64,000 bases of DNA, taken from Silurus meridionalis (Eukaryota; Chordata; Actinopteri; Siluriformes; Siluridae). Location of the stretch: assembly GCF_014805685.1 (NCBI RefSeq), contig NC_060890.1, positions 26,292,000 to 26,355,999 of the forward strand, in the 5' to 3' direction. Positions 48,115-57,017 of this stretch are shown in pieces; positions within the stretch are counted from its first letter, which is position 1; every line of letters begins with the position of its first letter. The notes under the pieces are model-generated. The model did not search any database. It saw only the letters and a program-made list of their open reading frames with translations, and was not told where the DNA came from. A program made the position numbers and the translations under genes.

Positions 48115-48252
48115 CTATAGCGTATAAGTTATTTTCTCCTTATGAAACACCACTCCATCTGGTTGCTCGATCCATTTCACAGTGATGTTCTCTGCCACCC
48201 CATGATCCCTCAGCTTCTGTTTGATCTGAGAAACAGAATCAGATTTTATTTT
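48115..48252 (-). CDS. Lectin copy 1, exon 5 (C-terminal tail)
   Basis: 46 codons from acceptor TTATTTCAG to TAG. It encodes KIKSDSVSQIKQKLRDHG and ITVKWIEQPDG and is intact in itself. Confidence 0.7.
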   Translation of the reverse strand, partial: KIKSDSVSQIKQKLRDHGVAENITVKWIEQPDGVVFHKEKITYTL

Positions 48253-48404
48253 CTGAAATAATGCAAAACCACATAGAAAGCCAACACCAGAGCCAGGATT
48301 ACGGTACATAGTGTCTGTACCAGATCATAATGAAGAACTCAAATTCTGGATGCAGGAATGAAAAGAGGAACTATACATAAGGTCTTGTGGAGGATGAGAC
48401 AAAC

Positions 48405-48496
48405 CTGGTCTAAGATGGCCACCTTTACATCAGGACCCTTCATATTGTCAGTGGATTTTATCTTCAGCCTTATAATTTGCTTTTTTCCTGTGATTT
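48405..48496 (-). CDS. Lectin copy 1, exon 4
   Basis: 92 nt, same length and borders as its paralogue at 57131-57222. It encodes RLKIKSTDNMKGPDV and VAILDQ. Confidence 0.7.
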
Positions 48497-48594
48497 CTGA
48501 ATGTGGAAAAACCCAAAGACATTTACAAGCACAAATATGAATAAATCAGTTCAACTTCCCTGATAAATAGAGACTGAATAAAACTGGGACTGAC

Positions 48595-48911
48595 CTCTGT
48601 AGCAGAAGAAAGGCACAGTGCATCACCAACCTGACTGTTATTTAAAAATCCACAGTTTTCATTCTTCAGCAGGTTGTCAGGTTGTTTATTCAACCAGCTG
48701 AGGGTAGAGAACGTGGTATTATCTACCCACTTCCAGGCATCTCTGAACAGACCAATCCAAGCCAAGGGGAAAAATTCTTTTACAGTTGAGTATTCTGTTT
48801 GATCTAATGTGTTGGTCAGGTCTGTATAATACTGTCTACAGTAACTCTGAGCTTCACGCCATGACATCCCATCAGAGATATTAATGTACCTCTCAGGGCC
48901 AGATTTAGTGT
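48595..48911 (-). pseudogene. Lectin copy 1, exon 3 (lectin domain 2, 13-nt deletion)
   Basis: 317 nt against 330 nt in the paralogue. WREAQSYCRQYYTDL, WIGLFRD, KQPDN and ENCGFL are intact. The missing 13 nt follow GDALC and throw the exon end out of frame. Confidence 0.85.
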
Positions 48912-49092
48912 CTGTGAGAAGAAAAAATACATATAACCACACTATTATCAGTTAAATGGATCGTCTCATAAATGAGAAAGAGTACTAAGGTTCAAACATT
49001 AGCACAAAACAAGTACTAAATTATTAAACATTTAAACATTAAATACACCAAAGTGCACTTCATATCACAGACACTGACACTTTAGGTCAGCT

Positions 49093-49328
49093 TGATGAAG
49101 TGGTAGCTTAGTGTTTAAGGTTCTGGGTTCCTCATCAGATGGTCAGAGATTCAAGCCCCAGTATTGCCAAATGGACACTCTTGGGGCTCTTGAGCAAGAC
49201 CCTTAACCATTTCTGCTCCAGGGGTGCTGTATCATGGCTGACCCCAGGCTCCTAACAAGCTGGGATTTGCAAAGAAAGAATTTCAATGTGCTGTAAAGAA
49301 CATGTGACAAGTAAAAGCCTTGTTCTCT
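49093..49328 (+). mobile_element. tRNA-derived SINE, near full length
   Basis: A box TAGCTTAGTGT and B box AGATTCAAGCCCC, with body and tail as in the copy at 1217-1465 but in the opposite orientation. It lies in intron 2 of the lectin pseudogene and is absent from the paralogue. Confidence 0.85.
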
Positions 49329-49815
49329 TGATTTTGCTCAAGTTGAAACCGTGCAAATTGCCATGAACTCTTTTCCACTCCATTAGTGAACAGTTGATAC
49401 AACAATAATTAAATTATAATGAATAAACATTTGGAGTCATCCAGATAGGGATGGGTTCCCTTTTGAGTCTGGTTCCTTTCAAGGTTTGTTATTCATTATG
49501 TCTCGGGGAGTTTTTTCTTGCCACTCCCACCACTGGTTTGCTCATTAATATTCATAATCTATTCATTTTTGTAAACCTGTTTTGGGACAATGTTCACTGT
49601 TTAATGTGGTATACAAACAACATTTTATTGAATAACAAGGACAAGCCTCTGCTTTATAGAAAAAAAAGCCTGATCTTATACTCTGGTCTTATAATTCTGT
49701 AGTCCTGTCAGTCCTCTGAATAACAATGGCATAATTCCAACATTAAATTATCACTACATTCTTTAATACAACTCTATAGTACATTTCTATAAGACCTCCT
49801 TCTCTACTGCTATAT

Positions 49816-49920
49816 CAGGGGTGGCCAACCAGTCAGAGACTGAGAGCCACATTTTTGACTGTGTTACCGCAAAGAGCCACATCATACACATGGGCACACA
49901 TGAACATCACCCATCCCTTC

Positions 49921-49983
<63 letters not shown>

Positions 49984-51079
49984 CTGCTCAGCCAGATTTA
50001 TTGTAAATGTCACACATCAACATAATGACAGAAATTGACTCCTACAGGAAGACCAAAGGACAGTCATTTTCAACAATGAACATTGTGTGCACTGTCTCAC
50101 ACACACAAACTCTGTTTAACCAAGTCCACAAACAAAAATATAATAATTTACAATAGCGTTTTTCTTTTACTATGCATGTTACTTAGTGGGACTTTTGGCA
50201 TTCCTTGCCTTAAACAATCCCCTTCAAATCTGCCTCGTATTCCGTTGTTGCCACTCGAAGCAATTCTTTCACGTGTGTGTCAGTCAGAACAGATCGATGC
50301 TTTGATTTCACGTGTTTCAGGGTAGAAAACACAGACTTTGTGTTTTTTTTAATGGGGGGGCAATTAATTTTTACAAGGGGCCACATGAGAAACCTGAATT
50401 GTGTCAGAGGGCCACACCAACGATAATATTTTAGGGATGCACCGAAATGAAAATTCAATTCAAATGACAATGAATTCCATAATTTTTGTGTTATGCATTT
50501 TGCCTTGGCACCATCACTGGAAAACTTTCCTGCCTTTTCAAAAACGTCCTCTACAGACGGAGTGCGCATGCTCGGATTGACTTTACTTTTCTGCGCCGCG
50601 TTCTTCTCATATTTAGAAGGCAATCGGGATGTTTGGATTTCAGGTGATAAATTAAACCCGATTTGGAGAAACTCTTTGCTACACCCCCTCTTGAAATTTC
50701 AGCATTGCATGTTTTGAAAATCGCTCTCCGCACACCGCACACATGTTGCTCTTATCCAGATAACCGTGTGCTGCTGCGCTTTTTTATTGCGTCATTACAA
50801 TTGTGTTTCTGCCGTGTTGTTTTTGTTGTTTAGGGATTTCCGAAAATTCTCGGTGCATCCCTGTAATTTATGATTGGCCTCATGCCAAGGTCTGATATAC
50901 CGCAAAGTTTCCCAGTAGGGGTAAGCTCATTTAATTCTTAAAAATACCGTATTGAACTTAAGCAAAGCGAAGACGCACATTAAAAATCAAACACACAAAA
51001 ATCGATATGAATGTAAGAGCCGCATGAAACCAGCCAAAGAGCCGCATGCGGCTCGCGAGCCGCGGGTTGCCCACCCCTG
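49816..51079 (-). mobile_element. hAT transposon remnant (outer) with 8-bp target duplication
   Basis: Terminal inverted repeats are CAGGGGTGGCCAACC at the left and, inverted, CAGGGGTGGGCAACC at the right. The flanks TGCTATAT and TGCTATAA form an 8-bp duplication with one mismatch, as expected for hAT. On the minus strand, 50335-50210 encodes FSTLKHVKSKHRSVLTDTHV and ELLRVATTEYEADL, the C-terminal dimerisation region of a hAT transposase. Most of the transposase is deleted. A (CA)n run lies at 49928-49981. It sits in intron 2 of the lectin pseudogene. Confidence 0.85.
50432..50864 (-). mobile_element. Second hAT-like element nested in the first
   Basis: Ends are TAGGGATGCACCGA and, inverted, CAGGGATGCACCGA. 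The flanks TAATATTT and TAATTTAT match at 6 of 8 bases. Minus-strand 50742-50551 encodes CNAEISRGG, then SKSGLIYHLKSKHPD, a BED-type zinc finger typical of hAT transposases. No catalytic domain is present. Confidence 0.7.
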
Positions 51080-51114
51080 TGCTATAACAACACAAACAAT
51101 TTATTGTTCCTCAC

Positions 51115-51400
51115 CATCAAAGCAGATAAAGGAATATTTGGTGCTACAGTCTCTATCAATCCAGCCATATGGAGATATCACAATACACTCTTGATGTCCA
51201 CCAGCATTGTTCGGCTCTCCATTCAACCACATGTTTGTGCTTACAAGTGGCTTGTTTCTAAAGGACCAGCGCCAGCTGTGGATGTCATTGAAGAGACCGA
51301 GCCAAGCACTGGACGCAAGTTGGTTTTTCTGAGCTTCCGACAGAAGTCTAACCATGTGGTCATTATTTGGCAAAATTGCATGTGCACCAGTACCCATCAC
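51115..51400 (-). pseudogene. Lectin copy 1, truncated lectin domain 1 exon
   Basis: From about NNDHM to ICFDG the exon aligns codon by codon with 59570-59333 (WLGLFNDIHSWRWSF, GEPNNAGGHQEC, WIDRDCS). Upstream of NNDHM the homology stops: the acceptor and the YC-containing start of the fold are gone. Intron homology resumes at about 51466. Confidence 0.8.
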
Positions 51401-51963
51401 TCTCACAGGTGGTACCACCAAGCCCAAAGTACCAAATCGTTTACAACATCTTTAGACGTGTTCGCTAAAACTAACAGACCCAAATTCCAGGCTGATGATC
51501 CTCCTGTGCACAAATCAATCTCCATAAAGATATGGTTTTTGGTATGAGGGTTGAAGCTGAAGATCTTGTCTCTTATACAGAGACCTCCTCAAACTTACTG
51601 AAACACCCTACTTTGGGATGAACTGGAATTGGATCCTCTGTACTTTCTCTGTAATCAGTGTCTGATCTATTTTAATCTTGAATGAGCAATAATTCCACAC
51701 AAACATTCCCAAAATCAAGTGGAAAGCTTTCCCAGGAAAATGGAGCTTATTATAACAACAAACTCATGGGGAAGTTAATCTGCATGCACCGATAGTGATG
51801 TAGAGATGGTCAAGGGGCTCAGCCATATGGTATATGTTGCAACATGAATCATGTCTAGTGTCTGAATTAATGCCTTCAAATGAAACGCCACCTAAAGTGG
51901 TGACGACAGAGTAATGGGAACTTGCTGTGTTATGTCAGAGTTAGCAATCAGACTGATACTCAC

Positions 51964-52018
51964 CTGAGAGAAGAAGGAGTAAGTACAGAATCTTCATCAC
52001 TGACGTGGAGTTCAGACG
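51964..52018 (-). CDS. Lectin copy 1, start exon
   Basis: Acceptor CTGTTTAG, short leader, ATG at 51997, MKILYLLLLLS and donor GTGAGTATC. It is the start of a secretion signal. Confidence 0.7.
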
Positions 52019-52369
52019 CTAAACAGTAAAAACTGTGTGAGAAGATGAAATTGCCAAAGCCAGAAAAAATGTTGGATGGTTTTAATAGGGTTCTTGCAAT
52101 AATCTTTCGTGAATCAGTGCTCATTTGTTAATCATTGATATTTCTTTAAACCGTATGTGAACTTTAAATCTAATTAATTTACCAACACTTTGACTACTTC
52201 ATTAATGTAATGCTTCCTATGGAATGTGATACAGCTCTTCCAACAGAGATGATGGCCTGATGGTAACTCTTACTCTGTGTCTTATTGAATCAGCATCAGG
52301 AAATATTTATGGATGAAGATGACAAAAAAAATCAATGGCACCCAAATGCAGACTTGGAGACTTATAATG

Positions 52370-53150
52370 GAAAGTGAAAGGAATGCTGAACCAACATGGC
52401 TACCATTTACTGGAAAAAAGTTCAAAGACAAAAAGAAAATCCTTGAGACAAAAAAAACCAAAAGGGCAAAACTCTAAAAGCATAATCCAAAAGCCTAGGC
52501 ATGAGCACGAGAAAGAAAAAACAAACAAAGAAGCAAACTTACACTGAGGGAATAGACAGGCATCAAAGCAACAACGCCGACAAACTAACAAAAGACCGGC
52601 ACAAAAGGCAAGCTACATATGCGGACATGAAAATGAGTCCCAGCTGGAGCACTAGATGCTGGACAATCCCCTTAATCCTGACAACATCTGAACTCTGTAC
52701 ACATTATTTAGAGAGCAAACAGTCGTCTGGAGTGATATCTATCATGGAATGTTCTACCCAGTCACCGCATCGAAATCCTACTGAACTGCTCTGGGATAAA
52801 CTGGATCTCGAGAAAGAAATCCTCCTACTAGTGAGGAACATCTTTGGCGGGTTTTACAAAAGACACAGCAGAATATTTCAGCTGAACGTTTTGAGGAATG
52901 AACTGTACGGATTCTAAAAGTGTGGAAATCTGTTTTTCATGCTAACAGCGAATTTTTCACTTAAAATAATGTGGAACATCTGAACATTTATAGATTGTTT
53001 GATCAAAGTAAATCTTTGGACTATTACATTAACGAGTTTTTTAAATAGAAACAAAAGAAACATGCAGGTGTTTATCAAAAACCATAAAACACAATTCATT
53101 TTTCACAGACACTGTATATTCTATCATGTAGTTAGCATTAGAAATATTTA
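52370..53150 (+). pseudogene. Tc1-like remnant (family 3) with inserted block
   Basis: CTGAACCAACATGGCTACC at the left, then about 280 bp of foreign purine-rich sequence, then SGVISIMECSTQSPHRNPTE and LLWDKLDLEKEI (52728-52820) and the 3' noncoding part ending AAACATGCAGGTGTTTATC. It lies in the intron between the noncoding first exon and the start exon. The same element occurs at the same relative site upstream of the other lectin copy. Confidence 0.7.
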
Positions 53151-53266
53151 AAGTACTAGCACTGTTTTACACTACACAAAAAAGATAAATAACTTTACTG
53201 AGCACTGTGCAAATAAACCTGAAGATGCATAACACTTATATATAATATTGAATTCAAAACACTTAC

Positions 53267-53345
53267 TAAAGGGCAGAACGAGTGAAGTATGATACAAAGA
53301 AGACAGGAGAAGGATCTGTCCATGTCCCAGCCTTCAGCCTATTTA
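53267..53345 (-). promoter_or_regulatory. Candidate noncoding first exon and promoter of lectin copy 1
   Basis: Closely matches 63677-63755 upstream of the intact gene. Both end in a donor (TTTA|GTAAGTG here) and both have an A/T-rich TATA-like box (GATAAATAGG here) about 25-30 bp before the likely start site. Conservation between the duplicates is the main support. Confidence 0.4.
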
Positions 53346-53555
53346 TCCAGAACATTCAGTTCATTTCCTATGCAAAACATCTCATCTTAACGTTCCTCTC
53401 ATTACTAAAACAGGAGAAACCTTTCATAATAAAATCTCACTATAGATAGTATAAAAAACCTGGCTTTTCCAGGAAGATATGCGTCCTCTTTAAACTGTTC
53501 CCACAAATTTGGAAGTATACACAATTGTAAAGAATGTATTTCAGTAAAGTAAAAG

Positions 53556-54335
53556 ATCTGAGAGAAGAGGTGACCATCTGCGAGCAACAGTATGGTTTCA
53601 TGCCGAGGAAGAGCACCACAGATGCATTATTTGCTTTGAGAATGTTGATGAAGAAGTATAGAGAAGGTCAGAAAGAGTTGCATTGCATGTTTGTGGATTT
53701 AGAGAAAGTGTATGACAGGGTGGAGAGAGGAGTTGTGGTATTGTATGAGGAAGTCAGGTGTGTCAGAGAAGTATGTGAGGGTGGTGCAGGACATGTATGA
53801 GGACAGTGTGACAGCAGTGAAGTGTGCAGTAGGAACAACAGACTGGTTCAAGGTGGAGGTTGGACTGCATCAAGGATCGTCTCTGAGCCCTTTCTTGTTT
53901 GCAGTGGTGATGGACAGATTGAAGGACGAGGTCAGACAGAAGTCTCCGTGGACTATGATGTTTGTGGATGATATTGTGATTAGTGGTGAGGTGGAGATAT
54001 GCGCTGGAGAGAAGAGGAATGAAAGTCAGTAGGAGTAAGACAGAGTACATGTGTGTGAATGAGAGGGAGGGCAGTGGAGGGGTGCGGTTGCAGGGAGAAG
54101 AGGTGGAGAAGGTGGAGGAGTTCAGGTACCTGGGGTCAACAGTGTAAAGTAATGAAGAGTGTGTTAGAGAAGTGAAGAAAAGAGTGCAGGCAGGGTGGAG
54201 TGGGTGGAGAAGAGTGATAGCAGGAGTGATTTGTGATAGAAAAGTATCTGTGAGAGTGAAAGGGAAAGTTTTTGTCTAAGGCCATCTAAAAGGTTTATGC
54301 ATGTGGTGAATGAAGACATGCAGGTTGTTGGAAAG
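53556..54335 (+). pseudogene. RTE-like LINE reverse transcriptase fragment (R6)
   Basis: Plus-strand copy: QQYGFMPRKSTTDALFALRM and FVDLEKVYDRV in one frame, then KYVRVVQDMYEDS, LHQGSSLSPFLFAVVMDRL and MMFVDDIVISG in another. A deletion within the 3' half leads to GRSFMHVVNEDMQVVG-like codons at the end. It separates the two lectin duplicates. Confidence 0.85.
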
Positions 54336-55224
54336 AGAAACAGAAGGTCATTTGCTTCAGTAATTTGTTTAAGACACTCATGTGGATGCTTCACTGCAGT
54401 CTGAGCAGTGTGTCTGGTAAACCAGGGAGATTTGCATACATTAAAAACAACTAAAAGGCTGAAGTTTTTTCCCAAACAATGACAAGTGTTAGGATATTAT
54501 CGCATCCTACTGTGATACACAGTGTTCATTCCTTTAAAGCATTCAACCTGAGATCACTTCATTAATACGTCTCAGAATGAACTGATCTTATGCTGGTGCC
54601 TCTTTTTATACTTTGTTCCCCACTCTCTATCCCAGATTCCCTTAGACTTGATTGTTTTCTTTTATGAACTCCCATTAGCTTTTGTTTTTCTTCATTTTGA
54701 TATCCCCGTATTTCCTGTTTTTTTTACTGATACCTTTATATTTTCACCACTCATCCTGATATATAAGAAAAAATCTCTCTATCTTTGCCGGCACAAACTT
54801 TCACACCATTGAACTCAGGCTTCTTTGTGATTCTCCAGTGTGGATTTATATCTTTGTCCTATTCATTACTATGAGTAAGCTTTCCTCGATATTGTTAATT
54901 ATGTTGGTAACAGAATAATCTTCTGTTAATTTTAATGTTTAGGTGCTTCAGCTGTTTTATTACTGTAACTCTGTACTGTGTGTGTTATTAACAGCCTACT
55001 GCCTGCACATGCCTATATGTGACCTCAAACATTTGTCGTTGCTATTTTTCCCACAACCCCTGGCTCCAGCGAGGACTTTATTCATGACCCCACAAGACCT
55101 ACTGATTACGAACCTACCAGCCCTGTGTACAAATACATCATTCCTTACAGCATGCCTTTGATTAACTTCTTTACTTTACCTTTTATCCTGCGTCATGGTC
55201 TTATGTTTATTACATTTTCATTCC

Positions 55225-55225
<1 letters not shown>
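54336..55225. other. Noncoding DNA between the lectin duplicates
   Basis: Pyrimidine-rich noncoding sequence. No gene or known element was recognised. Confidence 0.5.

Positions 55226-55229
<4 letters not shown>

Positions 55230-55270
<41 letters not shown>
55230..55270. repeat. (AT)n microsatellite
   Basis: Pure AT run. Confidence 0.95.
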
Positions 55271-55273
<3 letters not shown>

Positions 55274-55329
55274 CATGATTTTTACATGATTTTTGACATT
55301 AGTCCCTATTTGCTGTTATAAAATCTCTT

Positions 55330-55445
55330 TTATAGATTTTAAATTGCTGTTGTAAAATCTCTACTCTTTTGAGATGTTCCACTAGATTTTGAAGTGTGTT
55401 TGTGCAGATTCATTCAGCCACCAGGGTGTTAGTAAAGTCGGGTAC
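55330..55445 (+). mobile_element. MITE family M fragment
   Basis: GATGTTCCACTAGATTTTGA through GTACTGATGTAGGTGAGG. A second short piece lies at 56103-56180. Confidence 0.65.
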
Positions 55446-56100
55446 TGATGTAGGTGAGGTGAAGTGATAAAAACTGAGAGAAACACTATTAAGCAAATAG
55501 ACTATTGAGGATAATTTAATACATATTCATGAAAAAAAAAATATACTATTAAACTATTAACTATAAAACAGTCAGTGATTCTGATTTGCCAGCAGACAAG
55601 GCCTTGCTCTCCATTACAGCCCACCACTATATATATATTAGTGCAACATCGATACTTGCGGGGGTTACGTTCTCTGACCCCTCACACATAACAAAAAATG
55701 GCAAGGTTTTGACTCACCCTTTTGATGGTTAATTTTTCAAGGGGAATTGTACATGTACATACTGAAAACTCAACAAAAATTGTGAATTTTTTGTCAGAAA
55801 TATTTTATTTACTACTTTCAATGAATAATACAATAATCAAACAGTTTTCCAAAAATTGTATGTAATTTATTAGTACAGACTCTGTTTTGAAATGTTACTC
55901 CTAACTTTTGAGACTCTTGTGGTTTCTTGCGAACTGTCAGAATTGTCAGAACTATCGAGGTCACGAGTGTCAAGGTTGGGAGTGTCGAGGTTCCACTCTG
56001 TCTATATGTCTATATAAAGAATTCAGACCTGAACCCTATTAAGCACAAGTGGAAGGTGGAGAAGATATATATATATACATCATATGGATAAATTTCGTTT
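55446..56100. other. Noncoding DNA, nothing recognised
   Basis: AT-rich sequence without supported features. Confidence 0.5.
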
Positions 56101-56184
56101 ACAAGGTCTGCCACTCTTTTGAGATGTTCCCCTAGATTTTGAAGTGTGCTTGTGGAGATGTGTGGAGATTCATTCATTGGGTTT

Positions 56185-56600
56185 TAAACTGACCTGTCTG
56201 CAGTCTAGACCTTTCACCATCTGAAAACATTTGGTGCATTATAAAAAAAAAAAAAAAAACAACGAAGGAAACACAGAACTGTTGATCAGCCAGAATCCTG
56301 TTTCAGACACATATGGGATGACATTCCTCTCTCAAAACTTCAGCAACTGCTCTCCTCAGTTCCCAGATGTATACTGACAGAAGACATGATGCTACACAGT
56401 GGGAAACACGGACAACTTTTTAGAGAAGTGTTGCAGCGATCAAATTCAAAATGAACTTATTTTGACTTAGAATTGTAACGATTCTTAGTTCAAACATCTG
56501 ATATGTTTGTTGTTTTATTGGTAATACAATATAGATTTCTGAGATTTGCAAATTATTGCATTCTGTTTTTAATTAACATTTTGCACAGTTCCAACTTGGT
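56185..56600 (+). pseudogene. Tc1/mariner 3' half (family 4)
   Basis: Contains the D-L-S-P-x-E-N-I-W-type region (CAGTCTAGACCTTTCACC then AAAACATTTGGTGC), CTACACAGTGGGAAACACGG and the terminal GATTTGCAAATTATTGCATT. The 5' half is missing and the frames are broken. Confidence 0.75.
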
Positions 56601-56637
56601 TCTTCATTCATTTACTGTGCAATGCTTTTTATTGTGC

Positions 56638-56638
<1 letters not shown>

Positions 56639-56674
<36 letters not shown>
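56639..56674. repeat. (GT)n microsatellite
   Basis: Counterpart of 47812-47845 at the 3' edge of the duplicated unit. Confidence 0.95.
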
Positions 56675-56677
<3 letters not shown>

Positions 56678-56873
56678 AGCATGATACAGCACTCAGAAAA
56701 GAATTCAGATTCATTACATGATTCTACTTGTTACTTTTAATAATGACCACAGTGTCCTGCTCATAAAGATCTGAATGTTTTCCCAATATAACTGTACATT
56801 ACATATAACCACAATATATGACTATACAATATATTTGACCTCTTCTGCATCTCGGAGGAGTTTACGCATGTTC

Positions 56874-57017
56874 TCAGGGTAAAACTTCTCTCCTGACTAC
56901 TGTGGTCTTCTTCATCATCCTATTTGGTTGCTTGATCCATTTCACCGTGATGTTGTCTGCCACCCCATGATCTCTCATCTTCAGCTTGATCTGAGGGACA
57001 GAATCAAATTTTATCTC
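56874..57017 (-). CDS. Lectin copy 2, exon 5 (tail and stop)
   Basis: Acceptor TTTTTACAG, EIKFDSVPQIKLKMRDHG, ending REVLP and TGA. Confidence 0.8.
   Translation of the reverse strand, partial: EIKFDSVPQIKLKMRDHGVADNITVKWIKQPNRMMKKTTVVRREVLP

Larger units (their letters stand above)
48115..52018 (-). pseudogene. Two-domain C-type lectin gene copy, probably disabled
   Basis: Paralogue of the gene at 56874-61790 with the same exon order. Coding pieces are 51997-51964 (signal peptide start MKILYLLLLLS), about 51400-51115 (rest of lectin domain 1, with GEPNNAGG and CFDG), 48911-48595 (lectin domain 2 with KQPDN), 48496-48405 and 48252-48115 (tail, stop TAG). Two lesions stand out against the intact copy. 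A deletion of about 145 bp removed the acceptor and roughly the first 40 codons of the domain 1 exon. A 13-nt deletion near 48617 shifts the frame of domain 2 before its last conserved cysteine (FFCY becomes LSSATEV). Splice donors of all exons and exons 4-5 remain intact, so loss is recent. A cryptic acceptor could restore the frame into half of domain 1, but not fix the second lesion. Intron 2 holds a SINE and nested hATs. Confidence 0.8.

Noticed and set aside
48358..48540. Plus-strand ORF over lectin exon 4, and its twin at 57036-57281
   Set aside because: They are antisense shadows of spliced lectin exons.
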